From Kushneria konosiri (GTDB lineage Bacteria > Pseudomonadota > Gammaproteobacteria > Pseudomonadales > Halomonadaceae), in assembly GCF_002155145.1 (NCBI RefSeq), contig NZ_CP021323.1:806001-870000 (forward strand): a DNA stretch of 64,000 bases. The letters are read 5' to 3'. The notes below the pieces were generated by a model. The model made no database searches. It had not been told where the DNA came from and saw only the letters and a program-made list of their open reading frames with translations. Made by a program: the position numbers and the translations under genes. Shown piece after piece: positions 18,989-34,001 of this stretch. The stretch's first letter is position 1, and every line of letters starts with the position of its first letter.

Positions 18989-19450
18989 TCAGTTATCAAA
19001 CCCGGGCACGACACGTGCCTGCTCAATGGTCTCGATAGGAAATCCATACTCTTCGTCATTGAACTGCAGCAGCACCTCATCGCCATCAACTCCTGCCAGC
19101 AGCCCCTTGAAACGACGCTGACCCTCGAAGGGCGCGCGCAGTTTCAACGTAATCGTGTGACCGGCAAACCGGGCAAAATGTGACAGGGAATAAAGCGGGC
19201 GATCCATCCCGGGAGAGGACACTTCAAGTTGATACTGTCCGGGGAGAGGGTCTTCTACATCCAGAAGAGCACTTACCTGCCGACTGACATCGGCACAATC
19301 ATCCACACCAACACCATTTTCGTGTTCGATATAGACAACCAGCTTGGAGTGTTTGCCCTGAGCGCTGTAATCGATGCCCCAGAGCTCGAAGCCGAGCGCT
19401 GCGACGGCGGGTTCTATCAGCGTATGCAGTGTTTCTTGCCTGGTTGGCAC
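18989..19450 (-). CDS. rimP: ribosome maturation factor RimP
   Basis: Needed for 30S maturation. 153 residues from GTG 19450, preceded by AGGAGG; the open frame extends to 19543 without similarity. The conserved segments are LEPAV-ALGFELWGIDY, CADVSRQVSALLD and YQLEVSSPGMDRPLYSLSHF. First gene of the rimP-nusA-infB-rbfA-truB series, separated by a terminator from the tRNA genes upstream. Confidence 0.95.
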   Translation of the reverse strand: MPTRQETLHTLIEPAVAALGFELWGIDYSAQGKHSKLVVYIEHENGVGVDDCADVSRQVSALLDVEDPLPGQYQLEVSSPGMDRPLYSLSHFARFAGHTITLKLRAPFEGQRRFKGLLAGVDGDEVLLQFNDEEYGFPIETIEQARVVPGFDN

Positions 19451-19542
19451 GACATGGCCTCCTGCAGTGGCATCAGGCACCTGAGCGAAAATACAGGAGA
19501 GCAGATGAGGTGACTGATGAGCGATCTTGTTGCGCTGTAACA

Positions 19543-19570
19543 AAAAGCCCCTTCAATGGAAGGGGCTTTT
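19543..19570 (-). terminator. Terminator between tRNA-fMet and rimP
   Basis: AAGCCCCTTC/GAAGGGGCTT is a 10-bp stem with a tetraloop, followed by T-runs on both strands; it ends the tRNA transcript. Confidence 0.88.
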
Positions 19571-19602
19571 CGGGAAAAAATTTCCATCCTTTAACGCTTG
19601 GA

Positions 19603-19679
<77 letters not shown>

Positions 19680-19754
19680 TCAATAGCGCAATCAGTATAA
19701 GGACTTTGTCCTGCCGAATCAACATGATCCGTCTGTCGCGACTTGCAGTTCCGA

Positions 19755-19841
19755 TGGTGCCGAAGGCGGGACTTGAACCCGCACGACCATAAGGTCACTA
19801 CCCCCTCAAGATAGCGTGTCTACCAATTCCACCACTTCGGC
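19755..19841 (-). tRNA. tRNA-Leu (GAG)
   Basis: 87 bases, long variable arm, encoded CCA. The anticodon loop TTGAGGG is flanked by CTATC/GGTAG. Located downstream of secG as in E. coli leuU. Confidence 0.95.
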
Positions 19842-19987
19842 TTTCGGTTTGACAGAAACCTGCTTTCTGTCTTGCTCAACAGCTTGTCGAGCAGGTGATG
19901 AAACTCTTCTGAAACAAGCGCCTCATCACTGGCGCGAGATTATGCACCCCATGACATGATTCGTCAAGCGATGCATAACCTCTTGCA

Positions 19988-20395
19988 TCAATTACTATTA
20001 CTGCTGTCTGTAGAAGGAACACTCAGTCCGTCATCGCCACTGCTTTCAGACCCCTGCTGGGCAGCGGGCGCCCGGGGCGCGTCATCACCATCATCAAGAC
20101 TCGGCGCACTGGTGCGCTGCTGCTCGATCACGCGGGCATCGGGGATGCCGCTTTGTGTCTCTCCGCCACGATCTACCAGCCAGGCAAGACCCAGCGATGT
20201 TATAAAAAACAGCGCTGCCAGTACGGCCGTGAGACGAGCAAGCGTCTTGGAAGCACCCTGCGAGCCCAGTACCGTCTGCGAGGCACCGCCTCCAAAGGCA
20301 GCCCCGGCCTCGGCTCCCTTGCCGCGCTGCAACAGCACCAGCGCGATCAGGCTGATGGCAAGAAGGACGTGAATCAAAATGATGGCAACGTACAT
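19988..20395 (-). CDS. secG: preprotein translocase subunit SecG
   Basis: Non-essential partner of SecYE in the inner membrane. 135 residues. Two membrane helices (about residues 3-21 and 52-72) flank the conserved cytoplasmic loop LLQRGKGAEAGAAFGGGAS. The C-terminal tail is polar and low complexity, rich in Ser, Asp and Gly. Starts 4 bases after tpiA. Confidence 0.94.
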   Translation of the reverse strand: MYVAIILIHVLLAISLIALVLLQRGKGAEAGAAFGGGASQTVLGSQGASKTLARLTAVLAALFFITSLGLAWLVDRGGETQSGIPDARVIEQQRTSAPSLDDGDDAPRAPAAQQGSESSGDDGLSVPSTDSSNSN

Positions 20396-20399
20396 TTAA

Positions 20400-21149
20400 T
20401 CAACCTGCTGCGTGACAAATCGCAATAAAGTCATCGGGTTTAAGCGAGGCGCCGCCTATCAGCCCCCCATCGATATCCGGCTGGGAAAGAAGATCGGCAG
20501 CGTTATCGGCCTTCATGCTGCCGCCATACAGAAGGCGCATGCCCTCTCCCAGAGCGGGTTCCTTGTCTGACAGCCAGGCGCGAATCATGGCATGCACCTG
20601 CTGCGCCTGCTCGGGCGTGGCCGTACGGCCCGTGCCAATGGCCCAGACCGGTTCATAGGCAATGACCAGCCGTGAGCACTGCTCTTGTGAAAGCGCATCC
20701 ATGACCGTACGAACCTGGCCCAGCACCACCGTTTCTACCTGATCCGCTTCACGCTCTTCGAGCGTCTCGCCCACGCACAAAATGGGAACAAGACCAGCAT
20801 CAAGGGCTGCCTTGACGCGAACAAGCACGGCCTGATCATCTTCATTAAACAGCGTACGGCGTTCCGAGTGGCCTACCAGCACATGACTGACACCGCACTC
20901 CTTCAGCAAGGAAGCGCTGACTTCACCAGTGTAGGCTCCCGACGATTCGGGGTGGAGTGTCTGTGCACCGAGTCCGATGCCACTTCCTTCCAGCACTTTC
21001 CCTGCCTGCATGAGCAGCGTGAAAGGCGGAATGATGGCGACATCCACACTGGAGGAAATCCGGGCAGACGACAGTGTCTGGTTCATGCTGTCCAGCAGCG
21101 CCAGCGAACCATTCATCTTCCAGTTGCCGGCAATCAGCGGCTTACGCAT
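20400..21149 (-). CDS. tpiA: triosephosphate isomerase
   Basis: Interconverts dihydroxyacetone phosphate and glyceraldehyde 3-phosphate. 249 residues, TIM barrel. It has the catalytic Lys in AGNWKMNGS, His in VLVGHSERR and Glu in VIAYEPVWAIGTG. Lies between glmM and secG. Confidence 0.97.
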   Translation of the reverse strand: MRKPLIAGNWKMNGSLALLDSMNQTLSSARISSSVDVAIIPPFTLLMQAGKVLEGSGIGLGAQTLHPESSGAYTGEVSASLLKECGVSHVLVGHSERRTLFNEDDQAVLVRVKAALDAGLVPILCVGETLEEREADQVETVVLGQVRTVMDALSQEQCSRLVIAYEPVWAIGTGRTATPEQAQQVHAMIRAWLSDKEPALGEGMRLLYGGSMKADNAADLLSQPDIDGGLIGGASLKPDDFIAICHAAG

Positions 21150-21258
21150 GGTGACTTCTCCCTAGCCTGTCGGGAACAGGAAAGTATTGGTAGACGCCTC
21201 CGCAAGGAGGGCGATGTTAATGGAGCGATGGCGTGAACACAACCACGCTCCTTTTTCT

Positions 21259-22620
21259 TCAGCCCTGGGCAGATGTCATGCCCTGTTCGATTTCATCGGC
21301 AATTTTTTGTGCCAGCGCCTGAACATCAAAGCGCGGACGGCCCTCCACCATGACGCGAATCAATGGTTCGGTGCCTGATGGCCTGAGCAGTACGCGCCCG
21401 GACTCTCCCAATGTCTGCTCAACGTCCTTGACAGCACCGACCACCGAAGCGCTTTCCATCAGCGCCGTCTTGTCGACACCGGGCACCAGCCTTACGTTAA
21501 TCAGTGCCTGCGGGGCCTTCTCCATGCCTTCCAGAAGCTCATCAAGACTACGCTCTTCGATCACCATGGTGGCCAGCACCTGCAGGGCAGAGACAATACC
21601 ATCGCCGGTCGTCTGAGCATGGCCGCACAGGATATGCCCGGAGGACTCTCCGCCAAGCTGCCAGTTACGTGCCTGCATCTGCTCGATGACATAACGGTCA
21701 CCAACCTTGGCACGCTCAAAGGGAATTCCCAATGTCTCGAATGCTGACGCCAGGCCAAAATTGCTCATGAGGGTACCGACAACCCCACCACCCAGCACGC
21801 CACGACGCTGACGGTCGCGTGCAATGATGTAGAGAATGTCATCCCCATCCACGATGCGTCCGGTGTGATCCACCATGATCACACGATCGCCGTCGCCATC
21901 AAAGGCGATGCCAAGATCAGCGCCAGTCTCGAGCACTTTCTCTCGCATGACCTCCGGGTGCGTGGAGCCAACCTGCTGATTGATATTGAGGCCATCAGGC
22001 GTCACACCCAGGGTGATAACCTCAGCGCCCAGCTCGCGAAAAACATTGGGCGCAATGTGATAGGTCGCCCCGTTGGCACAGTCGATGACCATTTTCAGCC
22101 CATGAAGACCAAAGCGATTGGGCACTGTCGACTTGCAGAATTCGATATAGCGTCCGGCGGCGTCCTCAATGCGCACGGCCTTGCCGAGCCTGTCAGGACC
22201 AACCGTTTCCTGGAGCCCTGCGAGTTCACGCTCGATCTCGTCTTCAAAGGCATCAGGCAGCTTGGTGCCATGCTGTGAAAAGAACTTGATGCCATTATCC
22301 TGATACGGATTGTGCGAGGCGCTGATCACCACACCGGCACTGGCACGCAGCGTACTCGTCAGATAGGCAATACCAGGCGTGGGCATCGGACCCAGCAGGG
22401 CAACATCTACCCCGGCTGCTGAAAAGCCGGCTTCCAGTGCAGATTCGAACATGTAGCCGGAGATACGAGTATCCTTGCCAATCAGTACGCGAGCGCGCCG
22501 ATTCTGACGCGCAAAGACACGACCTGCTGCCCAGCCCAGACGCAGCATGAAGTCTGCTGTGATGGGCGCCTGTCCTACCGTGCCGCGAATGCCATCCGTC
22601 CCGAAATATTGTCTTGCCAT
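21259..22620 (-). CDS. glmM: phosphoglucosamine mutase
   Basis: Converts glucosamine-6-phosphate to glucosamine-1-phosphate for peptidoglycan and LPS. 453 residues. The active phosphoserine lies in [19 protein letters not shown] (near residue 100), with the metal loop DGDGDR, the sugar-binding GGESSGH and phosphate loop [11 protein letters not shown]. Starts 2 bases after folP. Confidence 0.97.
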   Translation of the reverse strand: MARQYFGTDGIRGTVGQAPITADFMLRLGWAAGRVFARQNRRARVLIGKDTRISGYMFESALEAGFSAAGVDVALLGPMPTPGIAYLTSTLRASAGVVISASHNPYQDNGIKFFSQHGTKLPDAFEDEIERELAGLQETVGPDRLGKAVRIEDAAGRYIEFCKSTVPNRFGLHGLKMVIDCANGATYHIAPNVFRELGAEVITLGVTPDGLNINQQVGSTHPEVMREKVLETGADLGIAFDGDGDRVIMVDHTGRIVDGDDILYIIARDRQRRGVLGGGVVGTLMSNFGLASAFETLGIPFERAKVGDRYVIEQMQARNWQLGGESSGHILCGHAQTTGDGIVSALQVLATMVIEERSLDELLEGMEKAPQALINVRLVPGVDKTALMESASVVGAVKDVEQTLGESGRVLLRPSGTEPLIRVMVEGRPRFDVQALAQKIADEIEQGMTSAQG

Positions 22621-22622
22621 TA

Positions 22623-23477
22623 CTATTTGCCTTCCTTGAGTACTGCACTGGTCATGCCAACAGCATCAGCGCTGGCAGCGACATCGTGTGTTCTGATAAT
22701 CCAGGCACCCTTGCTGATGGCAAGGGTTGTCAGTGCCAATCCACCATAAAGACGTTCATCAACTTCACGAGAGAGCGCACGACCGATCATGCCCTTGCGC
22801 GAAGTTCCTACCAGCAGGGGGTAGCCCAGACGCTGAAGATACTCTAGGCGATTCATCAGACGCAGGTTGTGCGCAAGCGTCTTTGCAAAACCAAAGCCTG
22901 GATCTACCAGCAGCCGTTCACCAGCGATGCCGGCATTGAGACAGCGTTCAATCTGTTGTGCCAGAAAGGCCGCCACTTCGTCTTCGACAGGGCGCGCGTA
23001 TCGAGGGTCATTTTGCATGTTATCGGGCTCGCCCACCATATGCATGAGACAGATGGGCAGCCCTGTGGCTGCCGCAGCTTCCAGAGCCCCCGGACGCCTC
23101 AGCGAGCGTACATCATTGATCATGCCGGCACCGGCACTGGCCACGGCCGTCATTATTTCCGGAGCACTGGTATCTACCGACACCAGAGCGCCGAGTTCAC
23201 CTGTCAGCCGTTCCACGATGGGCAACACCCGATCCATTTCCTGCTGTACGCCAACAGGTGTGGCTCCGGGCCGAGTGGATTCGCCTCCCACATCGATGAT
23301 ACTTGCGCCTTCCAGAAGCATTTTTTCAGCACGGCGCAATGCGGCATCAGCCACGGCATGCTGACCACCATCGGAAAAAGAGTCCGGCGTCACATTCAGA
23401 ATGCCCATCACATGAGGGCACTCCAGCGACAACTGATGATGATCACCGCACGACATGAAAGTAGCTGCTTTTGACAT
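22623..23477 (-). CDS. folP: dihydropteroate synthase
   Basis: Condenses hydroxymethyl-dihydropterin pyrophosphate with para-aminobenzoate; sulfonamide target. 284 residues. Motifs [29 protein letters not shown] and [12 protein letters not shown] are intact. ATG 23477 follows AGGAATCACC. Second enzyme in the pathway after FolK, encoded elsewhere in this window. Confidence 0.96.
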   Translation of the reverse strand: MSKAATFMSCGDHHQLSLECPHVMGILNVTPDSFSDGGQHAVADAALRRAEKMLLEGASIIDVGGESTRPGATPVGVQQEMDRVLPIVERLTGELGALVSVDTSAPEIMTAVASAGAGMINDVRSLRRPGALEAAAATGLPICLMHMVGEPDNMQNDPRYARPVEDEVAAFLAQQIERCLNAGIAGERLLVDPGFGFAKTLAHNLRLMNRLEYLQRLGYPLLVGTSRKGMIGRALSREVDERLYGGLALTTLAISKGAWIIRTHDVAASADAVGMTSAVLKEGK

Positions 23478-23526
23478 GGTGATTCCTGAAACCCGATCGC
23501 TTGATCACTCATTGTAATCATTGGAC

Positions 23527-23552
23527 ATAAAAAAACCGCCCCGAAGGGCGGT
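23527..23552 (-). terminator. Terminator between ftsH and folP
   Basis: GACCGCCC-TTCG-GGGCGGT is followed on the minus strand by a run of T. It separates ftsH from folP-glmM. Confidence 0.85.
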
Positions 23553-23575
23553 CATTATCATACGTAAAATGCAGG

Positions 23576-25549
23576 TCAGTGTCCGGAGGAGCCACCCAGC
23601 GGATCGGAAGGACGTCGCCGCGTATCATCGACGCTGTCGCCATCCGGGTCTTCGACCGGCCTTACATCAGAGGAGCTGGTATCCGGTGCGCCAAGACCAC
23701 CGCTTGGGCCGCTGCTGCCGGGCTCCTTGGGCGGACGCGGATCGCGCCCTTCCATGATGTCGCTGATCTGATCAGCATCGATGGTTTCATATTTGATCAG
23801 CGCTTCGGTCATCGCATCAAGCTTGTCGCGATTATCATGCAGAATCTGCTCGGCCTGCTTGTAGCACTCATCAATGATGCGGCGAATTTCACGATCCAGT
23901 CTTGATGATGTCTCTGCCGAACTGAACTTGCTGCCACCGCCACCAGGGCCACCCAGGAACTGATGTGACTCATCCTCGTCATACATCAGCGGGCCCATCT
24001 CCTGGGATAGCCCCCACTTGGCCACCATGTTATGAGCAAGCTCCGTGGCACGCTTGATGTCGTTGGAAGCACCGGTGGTGACACCGTTGGGCCCCAGCGT
24101 CATCTCTTCAGCGATACGCCCACCAAACAGGGAGCATATCTGACTGATGATCTGCTGACGCGTATAGCTATAGCGATCCTCATTGGGAAGGAACATGGTC
24201 ACACCCAGCGCTCGACCGCGAGGAATGATGGTGACCTTATAGACCGGGTCGTGTTCAGGCATCAACAAGCCAATGATGGCATGGCCCGACTCATGATAGG
24301 CCGTGTTGCGCTTTTCCTTCTCGGACATGACCATCGAGCGCTTCTCAGCTCCCATCATTATCTTGTCCTTGGCCATTTCAAGCTCCGCCATGCCAATCAG
24401 CCGACGATTCTTGCGTGCCGCAAAGAGCGCTGCTTCGTTGACCACGTTGGCAAGCTCTGCCCCTGAAAAACCCGGGGTTCCCCGCGCAATCAGCTCCGGC
24501 CTGACGTCATCGGCCAGGGGCACCTTGCGAAGGTGTACACCAAGGATGTGCTCACGCCCACGAATGTCAGGAAGCCCCACGGTCACCTGACGGTCAAAGC
24601 GACCCGGACGCAATAGCGCAGGGTCAAGGACATCAGGACGGTTGGTAGCCGCAATGACAATGATGCCTTCGTTGGCCTCAAAGCCGTCCATCTCGACCAG
24701 CAGCTGGTTCAGGGTCTGCTCTCGCTCATCGTGTCCACCACCCATGCCGGAACCACGCGAGCGCCCTACTGCATCAATCTCATCAATAAAGATAATGCAC
24801 GGAGCCTGCTTCTTGGCCTGCTCGAACATGTCCCGCACACGTGAAGCACCAACCCCTACAAACATCTCGACAAAGTCGGAACCGGAAATGGTGAAGAAGG
24901 GTACCTTGGCTTCACCGGCAATGGCCTTGGCGAGCAGTGTCTTACCGGTACCGGGAGGCCCCACCATCAGAACACCACGCGGGATCTGTCCGCCAAGGCG
25001 TTGAAACTTGGAAGGGTCCTTCAAAAAGTCGACAAGTTCTTCGACCTCTTCCTTGGCCTCGTCGCAACCGGCCACATCCTTGAAGGTTGTCTTGACCTGT
25101 TCATGAGACAGCAGCTTGGCCTTGGACTTGCCAAAGCTCATGGGGCCGCCCTTTCCGGCCCCTCCACCCTGCATCTGACGCATGAAAAACATGAAGATGG
25201 CCAGAATCAGCAATATGGGGAAACTGGCAATCAACAGCCGTGACCAGATGCTCTGCTGGTCAGGCTTCTTGCCGATGACCGTTACGTTATTGCTGAGCAG
25301 ATCATCCATCAGACGCGGATCTTCCGCAGAGGGACGGATGGTCTGAAAGGTTGAACCATCGTCGCGCTCGCCGCGGATGTCATAACCGTCAATGGTGACC
25401 TGACGGATCTGGTCGTTTTGCACCTGCTCGACGAACTGGGAATAGTTCATCGCCTGCGGCGAATTATCGACGCTGAAGTTATTGAATACCGTCAACAATA
25501 CTGCCGCGATAATCAACCATAGGATCAGATTCTTGGCCATGTCGTTCAA
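23576..25549 (-). CDS. ftsH: ATP-dependent zinc metalloprotease FtsH
   Basis: Membrane-anchored AAA+ protease that degrades RpoH, LpxC and misassembled membrane proteins. 657 residues. Two membrane helices (about 5-24 and 100-120), Walker A GPPGTGKT, Walker [12 protein letters not shown], second region of homology, and zinc site HESGH. The C-terminus is a Pro/Gly/Ser/Asp-rich tail. TTG 25549 follows GAGGG and gives MNDMAKN, like the MSDMAKN reading of E. coli; ATG 25540 is the alternative. Normally co-transcribed with rlmE, which is broken here. Confidence 0.96.
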   Translation of the reverse strand: MNDMAKNLILWLIIAAVLLTVFNNFSVDNSPQAMNYSQFVEQVQNDQIRQVTIDGYDIRGERDDGSTFQTIRPSAEDPRLMDDLLSNNVTVIGKKPDQQSIWSRLLIASFPILLILAIFMFFMRQMQGGGAGKGGPMSFGKSKAKLLSHEQVKTTFKDVAGCDEAKEEVEELVDFLKDPSKFQRLGGQIPRGVLMVGPPGTGKTLLAKAIAGEAKVPFFTISGSDFVEMFVGVGASRVRDMFEQAKKQAPCIIFIDEIDAVGRSRGSGMGGGHDEREQTLNQLLVEMDGFEANEGIIVIAATNRPDVLDPALLRPGRFDRQVTVGLPDIRGREHILGVHLRKVPLADDVRPELIARGTPGFSGAELANVVNEAALFAARKNRRLIGMAELEMAKDKIMMGAEKRSMVMSEKEKRNTAYHESGHAIIGLLMPEHDPVYKVTIIPRGRALGVTMFLPNEDRYSYTRQQIISQICSLFGGRIAEEMTLGPNGVTTGASNDIKRATELAHNMVAKWGLSQEMGPLMYDEDESHQFLGGPGGGGSKFSSAETSSRLDREIRRIIDECYKQAEQILHDNRDKLDAMTEALIKYETIDADQISDIMEGRDPRPPKEPGSSGPSGGLGAPDTSSSDVRPVEDPDGDSVDDTRRRPSDPLGGSSGH

Positions 25550-25636
25550 GGGGACACCCTCACTACGTGATTCTGCCTGCCAGGCGTGGCCCGGTATGTG
25601 TCGGATAGCTTGGGGCGCGGCCTGTCAATTACAAGC

Positions 25637-26290
25637 TCATGCGCGAAAACCGCGCCCAAGCAGATGTACTTCTCGCGATCTTGGACGCGAGGCATCGGGC
25701 TTGCGAGTCATTACCTTATCGAACCGAAGACGCATTTCCTTTAGATGCTGATCAGGACCCTCACTCTGGAAGGTTCTGACCATGAAATCGCCACCCGGCG
25801 TCAATACCCGCCGGGCCATAAGCCATAACCAGTGCCAGTTACACAAGGTAAATGCCCACTGGATGGTTGATGGCTATTTGCCCGCTCGGATTGGGCGCCA
25901 TGTCAGATAGCATAACGTTGACCCGCCGGTTACCCAGCGCCCCGAGCATAGCATGCAGCGCGCCTTCTTCCGTAAAGTCACCCTGAATGAAATCCACGAC
26001 CGCAACGGCATCCAATTCAAGAATATCAGTGGCAATGAACTGCTCCTGACACTCAACATGTGCCATGGCGACCTGAGGCCAGCCGCTGGGCGCTCGCCCA
26101 TATCCATTACGCTCATGCACGGTGTAAAAAGGCGATTGCGACCATTGATTTCAAGCAGCTTGTAACCGGCATGGGCGCGATAGCCCTCGGCCCAGCTCCA
26201 CCTTACCCAGCTCTCGTCAAAATGTGTCTTCATCCAGCCGTTATCGGCTGAAATCTTCTTGCCGGAAGGCGGCTTTTTGGCGCGTGTCAC
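25637..26290 (-). pseudogene. rlmE: 23S rRNA (U2552-2'-O) methyltransferase, decayed
   Basis: RlmE (FtsJ) normally 2'-O-methylates U2552 of 23S rRNA. Remnants span the whole gene. GTG 26290 after GGAAG gives TRAKKPPSGKKISADNGW and YKLLEI. A one-base deletion near 26095 breaks the SAM motif. The next frame has APSGWPQVA, VDFIQGDFTEE and the catalytic Asp in SDMAPN, and ends at an in-frame TAA (25839-25841) where LALVMARRVL should follow. A 7-base tandem duplication (25815-25828) then shifts frame again. The last frame has [10 protein letters not shown], with the catalytic Lys replaced by Arg (MVRTFQ), and [12 protein letters not shown]. Several independent lesions mean true decay, not sequencing error. 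Confidence 0.9.
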
Positions 26291-26446
26291 GTTAACTTCC
26301 GGAAGAAGGAGTTGCCGTGCCATAGCGATCAAACACCGGTACTCGCTCAGGAAAGATACCTGACGTGCGACAACCGTTGGCGCCACCACCATCGTCTGGA
26401 GTAAGATGATTGCACATGAAAAGGGATCGAGAGTTTTCAACATATC

Positions 26447-26758
26447 ATGAGCCTTACAGCGGCACAAAAGAAAACCCTGCGTAGCGTCGGCCATATTCTC
26501 AACCCGGTTGTCCGGATTGGTGACAAGGGTCTGACCGAGGGTGTCATGGGTGAACTTGAACGAGCACTCACCGACCACGAACTGATCAAGGTCAGCATTG
26601 CAGGCGCTGAACGCGACGAGCGGGCCGAGATTATTCAACATCTGCTGGAGCAGTCCGGCGCCGAGCTGGTACAAAGCATCGGCAAGACAGCGCTGCTCTA
26701 CCGCCATAACCCCAAGGCGGATCCCAGACTTTCCAACGTGGCACGCTACACCCAGTAA
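26447..26758 (+). CDS. yhbY: ribosome assembly RNA-binding protein YhbY
   Basis: CRM-domain RNA-binding protein associated with pre-50S particles. 103 residues. Conserved segments LRSVGHILNPVVRIGDKGLTEGV and LIKVSI, and the C-terminal IGKTALLYRHNP. Divergent from the rlmE remnant, as is usual for yhbY-rlmE. Confidence 0.94.
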   Translation: MSLTAAQKKTLRSVGHILNPVVRIGDKGLTEGVMGELERALTDHELIKVSIAGAERDERAEIIQHLLEQSGAELVQSIGKTALLYRHNPKADPRLSNVARYTQ

Positions 26759-26800
26759 TCACCGTTCGGTGCCAGTGAGTGGCACAGGTGAACTGAATGC

Positions 26801-26830
26801 AAAAGCCCCCGACAATGTCGGGGGCTTTTT
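26801..26830. terminator. Bidirectional terminator between yhbY and greA
   Basis: AAAAGCCCCCGAC/GTCGGGGGCTTTT is a 13-bp stem with a 3-base loop and T-runs on both sides, between two convergent genes. Confidence 0.92.
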
Positions 26831-26856
26831 TGATACATACATCCATAAAATGTTGA

Positions 26857-27332
26857 TCAGCCAACGTGTTCAACGCTGTCGATTTCGTACTCGACATCAC
26901 CCCCGGGTGTGCGAACGTTGACGACATCACCTTCGGATTTGCCCACCAGCGCGCGCGCGATAGGAGAGTTGACCGAGATCTTGCCGTCCTTGATGCTGGC
27001 TTCATCTTCACCGACGATGCGATAGGCCACTTCCTCATCGGTATCGAGGTTCAAAAGCCTGACCGTGGTGCCAAAGATGACCTTGCCGGTATGCGGCATT
27101 TTGGTCACATCAATGACCTGGGCATTGGACAGGCGCGATTCGATCTCCTGAATGCGCCCTTCGATAAACCCCTGCTGCTCACGCGCAGCGTGATACTCCG
27201 CATTTTCCTTGAGATCGCCATGCTCGCGCGCCTCGGCAATATCTGCAATCACACGCGGGCGATCAACACCCTTGAGCTGGTTAAGCTCTTCACGCAGGGC
27301 CTGTTCGCCCTGCACCGTCATCGGAACCCTGC

Positions 27333-27336
<4 letters not shown>
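26857..27336 (-). CDS. greA: transcription elongation factor GreA
   Basis: Stimulates transcript cleavage by backtracked RNA polymerase. 159 residues. Begins [19 protein letters not shown]-terminal coiled coil with the acidic tip [19 protein letters not shown], then an FKBP-like C-terminal domain. The start overlaps the carB stop (ATGA), so it is translationally coupled to carB. Confidence 0.96.
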
Positions 27337-30563
<3,227 letters not shown>

Positions 30564-30652
30564 GACGATTTCACTGCGTCGAAAAATGGGATGCGAACAA
30601 GTCGGATGCGATGGCGGCCCGGGCGACGGCGCAAGCCGCCGCCGGGATCGGG

Positions 30653-31807
30653 TCAGGCGGCCTGACGGCGGCCTTCCATCATGGCCACGAAGCGATCAAA
30701 CAGCGGTGAAACGTCATGTGGCCCGGGACTGGCTTCCGGGTGCCCCTGGAAACTGAAGGCCGGCGTATCGGTCAATTCGATGCCCTGCAGCGTGTGGTCA
30801 AACAGCGATCGATGCGTCGCGCGCACATTGGCCGGCAAGGAGGCCTCGTCAACGGCAAACCCATGGTTCTGACTGGTGATCATGACATGGCCGCGATCGA
30901 TATCCAGCACCGGGTGGTTGGCGCCGTGATGACCCTGCTTCATCTTGATGGTTTTGGCGCCACTGGCCAGCGCCAGCAGCTGATGGCCCAGGCAGATGCC
31001 AAAGACCGGCGTTCTGGTCGCCAGAATTTCCTGAATGGCCCGGATGGCATAGTCACAGGGCTCCGGGTCGCCCGGGCCGTTGGCCAGAAAAACGCCGTCG
31101 GGGTTCATCGCCAGCACCTCGCTGGCCGGTGTCTGCGGCGGCACCACGGTCAGCCGACAGCCGCGGCTGGTCAGCATGCGAAAGATGTTGTGCTTGGTGC
31201 CGAAATCATAGGCCACCACATGCCAGGGACGTTCGCGCTGACGAAAATCGTCATAGCCCTTGCCCAGCTGCCACTCACCGTCATGCCATTCATGAATCTC
31301 GCGGGTGCCGGCCTCGCGGGCCAGATCCATGCCCTTGAGCCCGGGAAAGGCGTTGGCCGCTGCCAGCGCGCGTGCCACGGCGTCATCACCCTGAGCATCT
31401 GCCCCGGCAATAATCGCGCCGTTCTGGGCGCCCTTGTCACGCAAAAGTCGGGTCAGACGACGCGTGTCGATATCGGCAATGCCCAGAATGCCATGAGCGG
31501 CCAGATAGTCATCAAGGGCGCGAACACTGCGGAAATTGCTGACCAGACGGGGGAGATCACGAATGACAAGGCCGGCGGCATGAATATGGTGGGATTCGAC
31601 ATCCTCTTCGTTGATGCCGGTGTTGCCGATATGGGGATAGGTAAGCGTGACAATCTGGCGAGAATAGGAAGGGTCCGTCAGGATCTCCTGATAGCCTGTC
31701 ATGGCCGTATTGAAAACCACCTCACCGCTGGTTTCTCCGTCGGCGCCAATGGAGACGCCGTGAAATACGCTGCCATCCTCGAGCGCCAGAATCGCGGGTT
31801 TGATCAA
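30653..31807 (-). CDS. carA: carbamoyl-phosphate synthase small subunit
   Basis: Glutamine amidotransferase subunit supplying ammonia to CarB. 384 residues from TTG 31807, eight bases after GGAGG; the upstream open frame to 32173 has no similarity. The N-terminal domain starts [16 protein letters not shown]. The class-I glutaminase has the catalytic Cys in [12 protein letters not shown] and the His/Glu pair in [13 protein letters not shown]. Confidence 0.96.
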   Translation of the reverse strand: MIKPAILALEDGSVFHGVSIGADGETSGEVVFNTAMTGYQEILTDPSYSRQIVTLTYPHIGNTGINEEDVESHHIHAAGLVIRDLPRLVSNFRSVRALDDYLAAHGILGIADIDTRRLTRLLRDKGAQNGAIIAGADAQGDDAVARALAAANAFPGLKGMDLAREAGTREIHEWHDGEWQLGKGYDDFRQRERPWHVVAYDFGTKHNIFRMLTSRGCRLTVVPPQTPASEVLAMNPDGVFLANGPGDPEPCDYAIRAIQEILATRTPVFGICLGHQLLALASGAKTIKMKQGHHGANHPVLDIDRGHVMITSQNHGFAVDEASLPANVRATHRSLFDHTLQGIELTDTPAFSFQGHPEASPGPHDVSPLFDRFVAMMEGRRQAA

Positions 31808-31943
31808 TGCAACGTCCTCCACAGGGCAAAAGAAACTGTCAGCGAAAGCGACAACGCTGACCGTAAAACCGGCCGTCTGGCGACCCCGTCGACCATGCAT
31901 TCCCGGTGCCCCCTGATGAAGGACATGGCCCCGGGCTGCAAAA

Positions 31944-31979
31944 AAGCGGGACGAAACCCTGAAGGGCTTCATCCCGCTT
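31944..31979 (-). terminator. Intrinsic terminator downstream of dapB
   Basis: A 16-base stem with a TGAA/TTCA loop is followed by TTTTTT on the minus strand. It separates dapB from carA and could also act as an attenuator if carA is read from upstream. Confidence 0.88.
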
Positions 31980-32087
31980 TGTTTTATCGCCATGGTCTGC
32001 GGGTTCGACCCGGCCAAATTGTGCCGATAATATCGGATTTCACCCGCGCATGCCATCACACAATGTTCATGTTTTGAAAATGCCGGA

Positions 32088-32954
<867 letters not shown>

Positions 32955-32989
32955 CTATAACCCATCACACTTCCCAACCGGACGGCGCC

Positions 32990-34000
32990 ATGGTGGACAG
33001 ACACTCTCACTCTTTCCTTTCTGCAGCCACACTGGCGCTGTGCCTGGTTCTGCTGCCCGGCTGCACTCAAGCCGGTATCGTCGATCCGGGTGGCCCTCCG
33101 GGCGGCTCAAGCCCCGAACGCCTTGAGTGGTGTGGCATGCTGGAACTGCCGGATCATATGCCCGATGGCCAGCCACTGGGCGGCTTGTCGGCACTGGCCT
33201 TCGATCAGCAAAGCCACCTGCTGTACATGCTTTCCGACCGCGGCCATCTTTATCGCACCCGTCCTCGTTTTGATGATCAACAGCAGCTGACCCATCTTGA
33301 ACTGCTGGGTTCAGCTCCCCTGCTCGACCACCGGGGGCGGCCGCTCGAAATGCCCCAGGCAGACAGTGAATCCATGGTACTGATCAAGGGCAAGCAGGGA
33401 GAAACACAGCTTTTGATCGGCTTTGAGCGCCAGCATCGACTGCAGCGCTTCACCCTCGAAGGAGAACCCGTGGGGGAGCCACTGCAACTCTCGGCCCTTG
33501 ATGGCGCACAGAACAACGGCAGCCTGGAGGCATTGGCCAACCATCCCGTACATGGCCTGATTGGCGGACTCGAATTTGCCTCAAAAGGCATGAACGACAA
33601 TGAAAGCCGTCTGTTTGATCTTGATGGACACCAGTGGCGCTGGCAGCGCAGCAGCGCTGACAGCGGCCTGACGGCCATGGCCCCGCTGGGTGACGACCTT
33701 TTAATGCTGGAGCGCAACTTCAAGATCGGCAGGCCGTTGATCATCTCACTGCGTCGGGCCCGCCTTTCCAGAGCCACCCCGGATGGCGTGGTACCGGGCG
33801 ACACCCTGGCACGTCTGGTCAGCGACGACGGCTGGCGGCTGGACAATTTCGAGGGCCTGACCCGTATCGCCTCGCAGCGCTACCTGATGGTCAGCGACGA
33901 CAACTTCAGCTGGCTGCAGCGTTCTCTGCTGGGATGCTTCAACGTCCCGGAATCTGCGCAACAACCCAGGCAGTGGCCTGCCGACGTCAACCAGGAATGA
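32990..34000 (+). CDS. esterase-like phytase-family lipoprotein
   Basis: A 336-residue predicted lipoprotein. ATG 32990 gives a signal ending LCLVLLPGC, so Cys 21 should be lipidated. The rest resembles the esterase-like activity of phytase family, a beta-propeller-like fold, with GGLSALAFDQQSHLLYMLSDRG near residue 63, SMVLI, NNGSLEAL and NFEGLTRI followed by MVSDDNF. The substrate is unknown. An in-frame ATG at 32894 lies inside the dapB start region and is less likely. Ends one base before the convergent regulator gene, with no terminator between them. Confidence 0.75.
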   Translation: MVDRHSHSFLSAATLALCLVLLPGCTQAGIVDPGGPPGGSSPERLEWCGMLELPDHMPDGQPLGGLSALAFDQQSHLLYMLSDRGHLYRTRPRFDDQQQLTHLELLGSAPLLDHRGRPLEMPQADSESMVLIKGKQGETQLLIGFERQHRLQRFTLEGEPVGEPLQLSALDGAQNNGSLEALANHPVHGLIGGLEFASKGMNDNESRLFDLDGHQWRWQRSSADSGLTAMAPLGDDLLMLERNFKIGRPLIISLRRARLSRATPDGVVPGDTLARLVSDDGWRLDNFEGLTRIASQRYLMVSDDNFSWLQRSLLGCFNVPESAQQPRQWPADVNQE

Positions 34001-34001
34001 G

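Noticed and set aside
25874..26707. 277-residue minus-strand frame spanning yhbY and rlmE
   Set aside because: Its first half is antisense to yhbY; only the last part is the rlmE remnant.
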